Below the pieces are notes generated by a model. It made no database searches. It had not been told where the DNA came from and saw only the letters and a list, made by a program, of their open reading frames with translations. From positions 1-64,000 of the forward strand of contig QJNS01000129.1 of the NCBI GenBank assembly GCA_004154925.1: a DNA stretch of 64,000 bases, read 5' to 3'. A program made the position numbers and the translations under genes. This stretch comes from Monosporascus cannonballus (lineage: Eukaryota > Ascomycota > Sordariomycetes > Xylariales). Within the stretch, counting starts at the first letter, position 1. Each line of letters opens with the position of its first letter. Positions 33,938-46,800 of the stretch are shown here, one piece after another.

Positions 33938-34067
33938 GCCCGGTTAGCTCAAGTAAGAACATCCCACGTCTGTATACTGGGGAAATCAAATCACTAACAT
34001 CAAAACTAGTCGGTAGAGCGTGAGACTCTTAATCTCAAGGTTGCGGGTTCGACCCCCGCATCGGGCT
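33938..34067 (+). tRNA. tRNA-Lys (anticodon CUU) interrupted in the D-loop
   Basis: The 5' part is 33938-33952 and the 3' part 34010-34067. Removing the 57 nt between them leaves 73 nt with a perfect cloverleaf. The acceptor stem is GCCCGGT/ATCGGGC with one G-T pair and discriminator T. The D-stem is GCTC/GAGC, with GG in the loop. The anticodon stem is TGAGA/TCTCA, with loop CTCTTAA (CUU anticodon). The variable loop is AGGTT and the T-stem GCGGG/CCCGC, with TTCGACC. Box B (GGTTCGACCCC) is intact; box A (TAGCTCA...) is split by the insert after its first eight bases. There is no insert at the normal intron site 37/38. A T-run terminator starts near 34110. Without removal of the insert the D-arm cannot form properly. 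It is either an unusual functional gene or a recently interrupted one; the flawless stems argue for function. Confidence 0.85.
33953..34009 (+). other. Spliceosomal-type intron inside the tRNA-Lys D-loop
   Basis: 57 nt, the usual size of introns in this window. It begins GTAAGAAC, has CTAAC at 33994-33998 (branch A twelve bases before the end) and ends AACTAG. These match the 5' splice site, branch site and 3' splice site of the introns in neighbouring protein genes. Strict GT-AG removal leaves GCTCAATCGG in the D-loop. Because of the local AG repeat, shifting the cut by one or two bases leaves GCTCAGTCGG. The A15 produced by GT-AG removal could pair with U48 of the variable loop (Levitt pair). 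Confidence 0.7.
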
Positions 34068-34106
34068 CAATTCCCGATGCACCTCTTCAACGAGGTACTT
34101 CGAATC

Positions 34107-34137
34107 TCCTTTTCTTTTTTTTAAAAAAAGAAAAGAG
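34107..34137 (+). terminator. Pol III T-run terminator within a perfect-type inverted repeat
   Basis: CTTTTCTTTTTTTT (34109-34122) about 42 bp after the tRNA end is a normal RNA polymerase III stop. It is followed immediately by AAAAAAAGAAAAG, its reverse complement, so the two form a ~13-bp stem. The second half belongs to no feature I recognise. Confidence 0.6.
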
Positions 34138-37100
34138 AAGAAAGTTTCTTTTTTCTTGTTTTTCAATCCGCTGTTTGTTGGGCTTTGAGGCAAATTTTGA
34201 TGGCATGTCTGCCCCCGCGCCTGATCCAGCATCCCGCTCCCATGACACCATACGGAAATCAATATACAAATCTTCCGAGGTGCATATGGAGTGAGGGACC
34301 CCAAGCTGATCTTCCCAAGGAGACCTATGGAGTAGCCTTCTTTCTGAGGCCGTCCGAGTGCTTGCCGAGGCTGTTCCCAGTCGAACTTCCGGGTGCCGTG
34401 GGTTTGAGCAGCCCAGGTTACAGATGGTGTCGACCAGTCTACCCCAGGCCGAGATTGCTGGAAGTGAGATTTTCATGAGGCACCTGATAACCACGCTCCG
34501 GGGCGTAGTGGATATTCTCATGGTACATCCCTCTTCGCTCTCTAGGTTCCCTGTCTGTAGCCACGTCTCTTACACATACATGTCCAGCGGTTGGCGGGCG
34601 TCCAGGAAATGATCTGAATAAGATTCAAGCGTGCACGCCTGAGTACTGACCAAGCATGATTTTCCGGCTCCAGTGGCTAAGGGGATTGGACTGAGACACA
34701 AGCCATAGGTATTAGACATGAAGTAAAGTAGTCCTCAAACCTCTACGATTTCGTAAGCATCTTCTACAACATAAAAACGAGAGAGGAATATCAGTCAGGC
34801 GCTACGATCCGTCTTAGGCATGAGCACTACGTGACGATATACCCTATGGTGTGCAGGACACTATCAGTCAACGGGATACTCGTATTCGGAGTTATAGCGC
34901 AATCGCCGGCGAGTACCAATACAACGTTGACACTCGGACGATATGATAGATCCGCCGTCTATTTGTCACGTAGAGCCTCAACTATGATGACTTCTAGATA
35001 TTGCCACGTGATAACGGGATCCAGTGGCAGAAAACACTGGGGACACACCGTTTATAAGGGTTCGGGGAAGAAAATTGGCCCCCTACCCCGTACCTAGAGG
35101 CATAACTCTTCTAGAAGATACACGTGTTCCTCTGAGCGAACTGGAGGAGGCATCGATTCATCTCAGCGCCGACTCCCGTACAATGGAAACGGGACTCCTG
35201 ACCGAGTTTCAGATAGACAACCAAGCGGAGAGAAACAGACACCGGGGAGATTATGACACGAAGGGGTGAATGACTATTCTGTCCGTGTCCTGACCTTGCT
35301 TTTGTTCGCGAACCGGCCGTAGAAGACGGACAGCATATCACAGGCCCCTCACTTTCGGTTGTTGTTTAGAGACCAGAGGGAGAACCCAAGGACGAATCTG
35401 CAGCCTTTGAATATTGTCCTCCACGGAGCGAATATCGAGATGAAGATACATCGCAGGAAAGCTATGGTCACCATGAGCAGCTGAGCTAAGGCGTCGAACC
35501 CATGAGACTTTCGTCTTTCGCCAGATTGATCGTATTGATCGACCCACGAGCTACCGTAATAGATCGGCAATTTTAGGCATCCAGCCACCACCGCCGAGCT
35601 TCCATCGACATCAGGTCAAAGGCACAATTTCTGGATAAGCCATCGGAACGAAGCGACGCCGACGATTCACGGCGAGGTAGAGAGCAGAATGAAATTCTCG
35701 GGTGTCCCGCATCTCCGGGCCTCAACGATTCCAAGTAGAACACGGCGGAAGAGCTCCCGAGGTCAGGAGACCCGGGCGAAGAAGAAGATCGCGCGGTCGC
35801 CTCGTGATATGCGGTCCCGGTTCGACCAGCACGATTACCACAGGATGCACAGACAGCAGACCTGAGGCTTGGAAAAAGGCAAGAGGATTAAGGATCCCCA
35901 GCCGCTGATTCAGGTGCCTCCCGGTGCACAGCCCGTTCTTCCGATGATCAATTGCCACTCGCGATTGCGAACCAGCCGTGGCATCCACTTCTACGAGAGG
36001 GCGGGGACGTCCTCCCCTGGGTCCTCTTTTTCGGACCCAGATTATCATTTGTATGGTTTCGGTGGAGGGAGCGCGGGCAACGGCGCTCTCCTTCGAATGA
36101 CAGATTCCTATGGGATGGAAACGTGTAGGAAAGACCGGGTGCGCCGGGCCGTCTAAAAGAGAGGAGGCGATTTCCAGTGTAAAGTTCAAGAGGTAAGGAT
36201 GCTAGGTATCCAAGCCTCGCAAGAATGTCGAGATAGCGGGACAGGGTTGTCAAGGCAGGCTCTCCAAGGTGAACGTTCGATTTCATCCCGTGTCTTACGG
36301 TCTAGATCCACCTTTGCGCATAGTCCCGCTCATATATCACGTCGCCTTTTGGTCACGCAGAGCGTCTAGATCCTCGAGTGTACGAAGAAAAAGCAAGGCC
36401 ACCTGGCAGAGGCGGCTAACACTGACAGGAAAGTCCCGATCCCCGAAAGCGATATTATACTGGACAATTCCGGACCTGGTAAATGATGGAAGATGTGTCG
36501 ATGCTGTCCACGAAATGGGATGTTCGATAGTGGCCACACGCCATGACCTACAGGTGCGGTTGATTACAGTGATTACCCAACATATGTTCCGCAGATTAAG
36601 GAGGCAAAGTTCAGATGATGACTTGGCGGACGCCTCCCGTCTACGTAGAGGACGTCATATGACCAGCGTGATATATATATGAGGATCGTGTGGGAACTTT
36701 CCCCAGCTCCGGATGCCCGTTCGTAGGCTGTCCGGCATTCCCAGCGGCGGAGATTTACGCCCAATGACATGCAGATGACCGCCAGTTCCAGAAGCCTCAA
36801 CCAGGGGGCATGCTTCATCGCCTCCTCCCAGCATGGAGTGGCCCTCTGGTTTATGAAAGGGGGTCGCCTCGAGAGCCAAGATTCATGCAATTTAGGAGAA
36901 CCAAGGCTCGCTTCGGTAGCTACCCAGTCGATGACCTCGCCCATTACTGACTGTATGATATGCGTGGCGTTCGGCGCTGCGACTCTGGCAGTCGAAACGA
37001 GGTCACATACATAGCGGACGCCTTGTGATGGAATGCCCGGCACCGCCAACGCTCTGTGGAGCCTGCAGTACTGGGGGTTCCCCCCCGCAGGGTTCAATCC

Positions 37101-40100
37101 GGAATGTAGTATTTCGAGAGAGCGAAGAACGCTCGATGGGTTCCCCGCCGTGGCGATTTTGGGCTCGTCGGAGGGTAGACGGCCATGAGTAGAAGAATGT
37201 CTGAAGGACCGCAGCCCGTGGTGTCGTTTCAGCGGAGATTTCTGCAACGTCCCACCCACGCACCCGCGGCGCACGCAGCAAAATGGTGGGAACCCCTGAG
37301 AAACAACCGGCAACTCCCATCCTTCCATTTCCCCTTTTAAGAGAAATTACTGATTGGTCCAAAACCCCCCCCCCCTCCTTCCTAACCCACCAAATAAAAA
37401 AAAACCCCTTCCACCCCCGGCTGCAACCCAAGATCGCGGGTTGCAGAGCAACGAGAGAAAGAAACGGTGCCGCCGGGCCTGCAACGTCCGATTCGGAGAG
37501 TTAGCCGTCGTTCCTGGGTGGTATTACCTCTTCGAGACTACTGCTCACCATGCTTACAGCGAAAAGAGCGAGAAGTAAATTTGAAAGACTTCGGTGGAGC
37601 AGCCATCTCGACGACGGGCAGGCATTACTTCTACGCTTCAGCCAATGAGCCTTGTCTCTCGAAACGTACCTGCTTAACGCAGCAGAGGGGGTCGTGTCCG
37701 CTACGAAAAATCTGGGGAACCTTGCAAGGGCGCATCAAAGACGTTAAAGTTCTCCATACATGTTCCCCATTCGGGGTTCTCTATTAAGTTAAGGTTTCTC
37801 CGTGAGCTGCCTTTTGGGCTCGGACAGCCCACAAGCGCGGCTGTCTGAAAATACTTGATAGCGGGGAGTTCCTCTCTTGGGGTCCTAGCAAATGCTTGGG
37901 TATGAGCGAGGCATACATTCATCACTTAAACAATGATGCCGAGTCGATGCTATAAACGACTTGTATTCAACTTGGCCAGCCGAGCTAATACGGCGAAGCA
38001 ACACAACTGCGTGACCTTGCTCCCAAGTAATTTCACTGAGGGTCGATTCGACCATAATTCATGTCTACTAGATGCGTATACTCTGCTATTCCGGCTCCTG
38101 AAATCTGTTTCGCTTCCATCCTTGAAAAGCGTCACCGGGCTAGATGATGTTATGTCTGTTTGTATGGCCATGTCGTTCCTGCCTATTAGAGACCAGGGCG
38201 AAATATCATTAAGCACGCCCTGGTAGGCGAAACTTAAGAGTGCCTTTGTCACATCCCTGCAACATAACTTGCCAGGGAGCTGCACGCCCCACCGTGCCAT
38301 GCGGGCAGAAGCGTTTTGCTGCAAGCAATGCGCCTGTGCCAGGGATCCGTAAGTTTGGGGTATATAAATGCTGCTATACCCACCCGCACCAATATATCCT
38401 CTTGATATAGCTCTGCGAAAATTGCGCTGCCTGGCTCGAAGCGCCAATACGGGCCGTTGACTCACGTGTGGAGGTCCCTGTGCTTGGGTTTCTCGCCAAC
38501 GACCATCCCAAACCGTCCTGGTGGCTTCCAAGCCGCTAGCCGCCGCTTAGCGACGAACCAAGGAATCTCTCGCCAAAGGAAGGGGTATTGACAGAGACCA
38601 ACCGAAGCTCTGCGAAGTCGTCGGAATGCATTGATAAATCGAGTGCGCCCTTCCTTACCAACTACCTCATCGCATGAATTTTGAGTGAGTCTATGTTCTC
38701 CTGAGCTCACCATCACATAACGAAGATTGGCCGGTTCGGCGAATTCGAACATTGTTGACATTGACACCGGCGGGTAGCAAGGGAGCTTGATCCAGTGTGA
38801 CGTGGCTCGGTCCAGCCAGCTTCATTCCCGTTCCAGCCCTGCAGTCGAGTGGGAAGTCGGTCCCCCTCTCCGTCAGGTGTTGCGGGGCTAGCCGTTGGAG
38901 TTTGGATGGTACCACGCTTTTCACGCAGTCGACAGAATGCGACCTTACTAACCGAGGTGACTGAATGGGATAAGGATTCAATTAGCAAAGCCTTACCGCC
39001 AGTGCGCACGACACCTCCGGCCTTCGGTAAACGAACCGGAGGAGTTGTTGCTGCTATCGAATCGCTTTGTGTATTGGTACTTCATCTGATCCAGAGCTCA
39101 ACATCCGCCCCGGATATGGCGACTCGTGAATGCCGATGCACGACAGGTGTTCTGTACCTGCATGAGCTCAGGCCAGCAGAGCTTTTCTATTGGCGGGACA
39201 AGCGTTCTCGCTACCTCCAATACGTCTCCGTAGCCGTCAGGTGCTTTGAGGCCGTAATGTTCAATAGTCTGCCTGGCGTTGTAATGTCGATGTCTAGGCG
39301 AGAATCTTTGAATTCCAAGTTGCTATGATGTCGTAGTTTCGTCGAGAGGGCTTGATCCTTTATGTGTTATAATAACTCGACTCTCGTCGCCGGGTCGGAA
39401 TCGTGTTCGATCTCGCGTTCCCCGCCGCTTATGCCGCTTATTCATGGCCAGTTCGAGATTTCATCATTTCGCTGCCGGTATCGCTAATCGGTTATTTGAA
39501 ATTGCTGCATAATTGTCCGCATCGAGATGCACTGTTTATTTGCATATCGAGGCGGTAGTCCTCGGGCGTTGAATGCGGTATTGGGCCGTTGGCGGCCTCT
39601 AGCGGGAGAACACAGTTGCCCTGCGGCACTACTTATCACACTCATTATTCGCCTCTACGTTCGCTGGATTCGAGACGACGCCAGTTGGGTTAAGGCACGA
39701 GGGTCAGTTTAGTGCGACACGTCGAAGTGAGGTTTGGTTGCGATCCGCTCACCCTTTGGGCACTCCGGGGTGATAACTTGCACGGGATTCATACTCATCA
39801 AGCTTGGTGAACTTTGCCCTACATATGGGCATTGGCCGCGGTGCCTTGACGTCGATTGGTTCGTGGATTTAAATGCAAGTGATGGGGCGAAAGGGTTATG
39901 GCAGGCCACCAATAGGATCGTCCAATGCACATATTCTTGCATTCATCAGGGGAGCACAGGGAATCTCGGTCCGATCCACCGCTAGCGGCGCGGCGCCACT
40001 ACCTACTGCAACATCACGCACGGCGTTTGGCCGAGCGCCTCCTCGGCCACTGGATTAGGTACCCTGAGTGGGCGCCAGAGCTAATGGTAGACTGATAATG

Positions 40101-43100
40101 ATACAACTCACCGAGGAGGAACTGCCGTTGGAAGGTCTGTCGAACCCGGAGATGACGAGCATATGTAAATATATGGGAGTTGCAAACATGGGCTTGCAGA
40201 GCGGGTACCGCCCAGTGGTCGGGGCGCGGAGTGTGATACCGTATGATGCAGATGGAATCTGGGGACGCTCTGAAATGAATAGATGCGCCGCTCCAGGCGA
40301 CACCGCCGTGCATTACACAAGCGCCGGATACAATGACCTAGAGCTTCTAGTCTGTATACGGAGTAGTTTTACATTTACGGAAGTTCCAACCCTGAGTAAA
40401 AGGGCATAGAGAGTAAACTTAGAGAGAGGATATCACAAGCCAGCAGCATCGAGATAGAGCGCACCGAGATATCGTCGAGCAGCCATCTCACCCAACGAAG
40501 CTTTTCAGCAGCGAACAAGAGGGAAGTATCGAGTACAATTTCCGACTAACAAAGTCCGTTAGAAACCATATAGACAATTCCCGATTCGATTCGGGGTTAT
40601 TGCGCGCTTTGTGCCACCTAGACGCACTTAGCAAGATGCGGATCGCTTCAGTAAGCATTCAGGTCGGCTATTTCGTGTAGCTCATTTAAGTAATCACGAT
40701 ATTCAACGCGCAGGGGTCTGATGCACCCAAGGGCTTCGTCCCTCCATGCGCCAAATTCGGACATATGATGCTTCGGCATTGTTGGATGATTTCCACGTAT
40801 CCTAGAAACTCGGGGTACATTTCTCCTTGTTGAGCCTCGGTTCCTAACAAGTAGCCGGCAGAGGATTATGATATCGACGGACCCACTTGATGTGCAGAAT
40901 CGGAGAATTCCCCCTGGTACGGAGGAGAGACCTAGAGTCATATAGCAGCATTCGAACTACGATGGTATCAGGCAAAATATTTATCACACTGTCAGGTAGC
41001 CGTGGGTTGCGCTAGTAGCCACACTACCCAAATTAGGTGTAGCTTTTACATGGGTGAACCGCAGGTACATGCGAATAATTGCAGCCTTTTTGCAACTCCT
41101 AATCCAAGGTAGGTTATTACTAAGTGGGTCTCCTAGCTAGAATACCTAATAGGTAATAAAAATTACCCACAACACCATAGTAGGTATTCACATATCTGAT
41201 AAGGAACTCATGCTCATGCGCGGCTTGAAAGGATCACTTGTTTAGCGCGAGTTCGCGCCTTCTACAATAGAATCCTTACTGTTAGTGCGGCCCACAGAAA
41301 ACGGCCCTTGGGAGGCTTCGTTTTCTAAGTGCTAGCCCACGTCACAATTACCATATCTGTACGGCGGAGAGAGATATAAGGGCTTTGGACAGACTGACTG
41401 GTATAGAATTTCTGATCAGATTTCTTGTCTGGGACAGCTTGCGCTATGCCGTCGTACAATAGGGGGTCGAAACGGCAAAGTATTCGGGCCAACGGAATAA
41501 GAGAGCGTACAAAGAATAAAACAGATTTATACTGTAATCTCTAGTTAGTAGGTTCCTTTACCGCACCGAAAATGAGACTGCAAGCTATGGCCTCCTCTTC
41601 TGATTCTGTTCGCTCCCTCTTTTCTTCCACTCTACATGGTTGAATTTCCGACTCCTGTAGCTAAAGTGTGCGTCATACGTAACCCGACCTTGGAGGCTCT
41701 GTCAGAAGCTGTATCTGTCAGTCCCTCCTTAAGCTTGCTTGGCATACAACTCGTCCGGACATATCATCATCAAAGTCAAGTCAGCTTATGGCCTCCAGCA
41801 TAAAGGCCTTCACGGAGAAAGACGGTTGGGAGGATTTGGACTACGAGCTTCTTAAGACGGGCACACAGCTTCTCGAAACCGAAAGCCCTGAGAGCTAAGA
41901 ACACGAGAAACAAAATGGACTTTTAGTCCTCAAGTCTCTGCCTCCCCAGTCAGTCATGATGGCTCTAATATATATAGATGCTGAGTAGCGTTAACCATAC
42001 CCAAGTAGGAATGTCCCTAATGAATCGACCTGTGGCATCGTCGATCTCTGCAAGGTTTGAACTGCAAGAGGCACAACAGGGCGGTGTCTCCAAACCGTAG
42101 GGCAGTAGAAGACCGTGACAAGCTACGGATTTTTGGGTTACTTCCGCTACGGACTATGGTTGAAACTGGAGAAGGTCGACATGCGTCTCTGGTCAGTTCA
42201 TGGGGTAAACATACTGCCAAGCTTTAACTCTGGGGACAGACCGGCCACAGATGGCTCAGTTCAGTTAGTCTACTCCACATCCACAACCGTAAGCGTGGTT
42301 CACTCTTGCGGCGGCACCACCTCTTCCATCCGATAGAGACTACGGCACCTCATCGCGAGACTTTTCGATCGGGAACTAATCTGGAGGTTTCTGTACGTCC
42401 ATGACAGAGGTAGCATCGCCACTCAAGACGTATACGGCCCTCATCCAGCGTATATCAGTGTATGCTCAATTAACAAAGGAGATGATAGAGGAAAAGAGGA
42501 AAGCATACAGGCATCTGCTCGGCCGAGGCTAGTCAATGGAGCATGATGTATACTGAGTATGCTGCGGCGATGCCATAGATGGGTGTCACCTGACCCGCCT
42601 CGTCAGTCATATACTCCGACGACCACGGCTCTCTTTGCTATCAACAGAGGCGACACTCTCTTCATTTGCCTTTGGGTGCTCTTTCGTATGGCCTGTGGAG
42701 CTCGTGATTTTTTAAATCTCCGCAGGCCCGATCATCGTGTTCCTTGAATCCGCCTAGGCCTGTCCTATCCCGATCCTCTCCAGACTCCACCAGTTGCCCC
42801 CATTCGGCCAACGCAACTCCCCCGGTCTGCATGTCGGCTCCATCCCTGCCCCTCTTCTTGCGACCCTTTCACCCATGCAATGCCACTCAAGCCAGCTCGA
42901 CGAGTGTCACATAGGTAACTTATTAGCTGGAGAGCTAATGGGAGACCCCTCTGGAACCGAACGCGGCCATTCTAACCACCAAATTTTCTTCTCCCACAGC
43001 ATATCCCTCTCCGCCTACATGCTCCCGTACCGCCGTTGTAAATTACGTCTTCAATCTACCAATACGCAACTCGGTATTACTCTAGAGAGGAGTGGGCAGT

Positions 43101-43862
43101 TCCTTCTCCAATCGAACCCATCCGGGGCATACCAAACCGCCTTCTACTACATGCACGCCAAGGCCGTTCATATTGTTCGTGCTGTCTGAGACGGAGAGTG
43201 AGCATTCGAGAGCTTCGATCAAGTACTACCTTGGTTAGGTCCAGCTTAGTTCTCTGCATCCTTTGGGCCCTTCTACCCCAGGATCTTCCGCCAGCCTCTG
43301 TTATAATACTGGTACTTATTGGCGCAGGCTTGCCTGAAGTCGTCAGCGATCCTCGTCGGGGGCCGGTGAGTAGAGAGCCTGGTAGATTTCGCACATTCCC
43401 CTTCAAGCATCCTGACACCCCCTTGTTCGACCCGTCCCCTTCTCGCTCCTGGCTCCCACAGCCCAAACTACCCTGCATTGCCACCCGTGCCACCTAGAGT
43501 CGTGCCGTCCCCAGAATGCCGTTGATCTCCCTATACCCTTTTTGGGTGCCAGTCATGCTGTCCAGCTGGACCTCATGCAGACATCTTTCCTCTCCGGCCA
43601 ACTGCCGTCCTCTGAACCACGGCGTATTGCCAAGCGTAGATTTCAGTTGCATGTTCGGCAACCATATAGCTTGGGATGACCCTGCACACCTCTATTCCCT
43701 CCCACGCATACATACACACTAGACGCACCCACACTTCAGCCAACTGCCTGCACTCGTTCGAAGTTCGTCATCTTCTATGATAATCTACGACAGTGTTGGC
43801 TAATTCGGTCTTGCAGTGCGCGCTGCTACTAGCAAGATCACGAGAGGAGGGCTGCTTTCACA
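34138..43862. other. 9.7-kb stretch with no recognisable gene
   Basis: GC-balanced, not RIP-like. It contains many short frames but none with a known domain. A minus-strand group at 36537-35338 (frames starting MATIEHPISWTAS, MKSNVHLGEP and a hydrophobic LLMVTIAFLRCIFISIFAPW near 35480-35400) could be a decayed gene of unknown family. A 251-codon minus frame at 37328-36573 and a 159-codon plus frame at 38849-39328 have no recognised motifs and irregular codon use. A run of C (13) with an A-run lies near 37365-37405. The last ~600 bp before 43863 is the likely promoter and long leader of the XlnR gene. Confidence 0.45.
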
Positions 43863-46800
43863 ATGCTGTCCAATCCACTTCAGCGGTTCTCGCCGTATCA
43901 TACGCTGCCCGCGACGACGTTTAATCATGTCTCGCAAAGCCATATTCACTCGGCTGGCATAGATACATTCGGCCACGGTTCTCAGTATACCCTCCAGCAT
44001 CTTCAACAGCACGTAGGAGTGCATGCGCCTCACCTGGCGCGGGCACCACAGCCGAAGCATCGCCAGCACCCCTATGCCGGCCCGACCACACGATCGACCA
44101 GCGCAGGTGGTCCCATCCGAAGAAGAATTAGCAGGGCTTGTGATCAGTGCAACCAGCTTAGGACGAAATGCGATGGACAGCATCCTTGTGCCCATTGCAT
44201 AGGTGGGTAACGGCGTAAACACGTCAACGCCGGCACAGGAAGAACTAACGATTATAGAATTCGGTCTTGGCTGCGAGTATATCCGCGAGAGGAAGAAGCG
44301 GGGGAAGGCATCACGCAAGGACTTGGCCCAGCAAGCAGCCGCACAAGCAGCAGCCTCAGCTACCTCTCAGGATGGCTCGAAATCCCCAAACCAGGCCGAA
44401 GAGGAGGCGGGCTCCTCGGATCCAAGGGCGGAAACTCCCTCCGCAGCTCAGACGGAACAACAACCAAGCTCCACGGAGAAGCTGCTAAACGACATCGGTG
44501 AAGATACCCTGCAGCGTAGCCGAAGGACTGGCAGCCTCGACACTCTAGCGGAGCTGAGCTCTCACCAATCCCATATTCCAACGCACGGCGGCGCCATAGA
44601 AAACGATCACCTCGACAGTCCAACATCGCTAGATCTTAACAGTTTTGGGAACGTCCAGAATCCTTATGAAAGGCAGGGCTTGGGAACACACATGATGGCG
44701 GGACCGGCGCATCCGACCTACGGCTCCGGTCAGGGCACTATATCCAGCTATCCCGAGATCCCCTATGCTCTGCAGACACAGAGCCCGAACAATTTCTCGA
44801 CGAACCCTCCGACGACGTTCCGCATCGGTACCAGTCCTATCAGCGCATATCCGATGGCTGCGGAAGCCGCCTCGCCCCCGTGGATGTCTATCTCATCGCC
44901 CCCGCCCCGATACCCGTCGCAAATTCCACAAAACAACTACCACCAGCAACTCCGTTATCCTGTGCTCAACCCCCTAATCCCGCACCTTGGAAATATAATC
45001 CCCCCGTCCCTAGCCTGTGATTTGATCGACCTCTATTTCGCAAGCTCCTCCTCGGCCCATGCGCATCCGATGTCACCCTATGTCCTGGGCTTCGTCTTCC
45101 GAAAAAGATCGTTCCTCCACCCCAGCAAGCCAAGACCATGCCAGCCCGCCCTGCTGGCCAGCATCCTGTGGGTAGCGGCACAGACCAGCGACGCCGCGTT
45201 CCTGACCGGCATTCCCTCGGCGAGGGGCAAGATCTGCCAGAAGTTGCTCGAGCTGACAGTTAACCTATTAAAACCGCTCATCCACACGCCTTCCGGAGAT
45301 GCCTCGCCGGCAACTACTCCGGTGGTCGACGGAGTCGCGCTGGGAGGACTCGGAGTCGCGATGTCGGGCTCCCTAGCCCCCGAAAGCTTCGCAGGCAGCA
45401 TCACGGGCGAATCCGGTGCTTTCGGGGCTGCGGGCACCCTGGACGACGTTATCACCTACATCCATCTCGCCACCGTAGTTTCCGCGAGCGAGTACAAGGG
45501 CGCCAGTCTCCGGTGGTGGAACGCGGCTTGGTCGCTAGCTAGGGAGCTGAAGCTCGGCCGCGAGCTTCCCACCGCCGCGCCCCCGAACGGAATCACCGAG
45601 GCCGACGCCGATGTCAACGTTGAGGACGAACTCAGCAACAAAGTGAACCCCGGCATGGTCACCGAGGAGGAGCGCGAGGAGAGACGACGGATATGGTGGC
45701 TCGCATACATCGTGGACCGTCATCTAGCCCTCTGCTATAACCGGCCGCTCTTCCTGCTCGACATCGAGTGCGAGGGGCTGTACCAGCCGATGGACGACAC
45801 GGACTGGCAAAACGGCAACTACGAGGCATACGCGACGGACCCTGCGCTCAGCGAGCAGGGCGAACCGAGTCATACGAGGGTACGGGGCCCGCACTTCGAG
45901 TGCAGCGGCCACAGCATATTCGGCTACTTCCTACCCCTGATGACCATCCTAGGCGAGATCGTCGACCTGCATCACGCGCGAAACCACCCCCGCTTCGGCG
46001 TCGGCTTCCGCTCAGCGAGGGAGTGGGACGACCAACAGGCCGAGATCGTCCGGCACCTCGAGACGTACGAGCAGAGCCTGAAGGCCTTCGAGCAGAAGCA
46101 CTTCCACGCCAACCCCGACGACGAGAACGACCAGTCGGCGACGCTGGAGATGCCGAGCGAGCTCGGCAACATCAGCTCGCCGTCGGGGCGGTCGGTGCAC
46201 ACGAGCTCCTCGCGCATGACCGAGTCGGACATCCAGACGCGCATCGTCATGGCCTACGGCACGCACGTCATGCACGTGCTGCACATCCTGCTCACGGGCA
46301 AGTGGGACCCCATCAACCTGCTCGACGACAACGACCTCTGGATCTCGTCGCAGGGCTTCATCACGGCCACGAGCCACGCCGTGTCGGCCGCCGAGTCCAT
46401 CAACAGCATCCTCGAGTACGACCCGGGCCTAGAGTTCATGCCCTTCTTCTTCGGCATCTACCTGCTGCAGGGCTCGTTCCTGCTGCTCCTCATCGCCGAC
46501 AAGCTGCAGCTCGAGGCCTCGGCCAGCGTCGCCCGCGCGTGCGAGACCATCATCCGCGCCCACGAGGCTTGCGTCGTCACCCTCAACACGGAATACCAGG
46601 TATGTGGCTTTCCGGGATGGCCATTCGAACTCTTATACTAACAAGCGCCCTCCCAGCGTAACTTCAGCAAGGTGATGCGCAGCGCCCTCGCCCAGGTCCG
46701 CGGCCGCGTGCCCGAGGACCTCGGCGAGCAGCATCAGCGCCGCCGCGAGGTCCTGGCGCTGTACCGCTGGACCGGGGATGGCACCGGCCTGGCCCTATGA
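43863..46800 (+). CDS. xlnR: XlnR/Xyr1 xylanolytic transcriptional activator
   Basis: Three exons (43863-44202, 44258-46599, 46657-46800) with 55- and 57-nt introns give 941 residues, the expected length for Xyr1/XlnR. The N-terminus [12 protein letters not shown] and [20 protein letters not shown] are characteristic. The Zn2Cys6 cluster uses C93, C96, C103, C109, C112 and C119, split by intron 1 between C112 and C119, then [18 protein letters not shown] Gln/Ala/Ser-rich linker follows, then the fungal transcription factor domain with [20 protein letters not shown] and [14 protein letters not shown]. The C-terminal segment reads [18 protein letters not shown], then [17 protein letters not shown]. 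It activates xylanase and cellulase genes in response to xylose and related inducers by binding GGCTAA-type sites in the nucleus. The gene is intact and markedly GC-rich in its second half compared with its flanks. Confidence 0.97.

Noticed and set aside
36573..37328. 251-codon minus-strand frame
   Set aside because: No recognisable motif, irregular codon use and no homologous pattern; not listed as a gene.
38849..39328. 159-codon plus-strand frame
   Set aside because: No motif, no plausible neighbours or introns; length is within what chance allows in a 10-kb GC-balanced region.
45768..46661. 297-codon plus-strand frame inside XlnR
   Set aside because: It is an Arg/Pro-rich alternate frame of a GC-rich coding region fully explained by XlnR.
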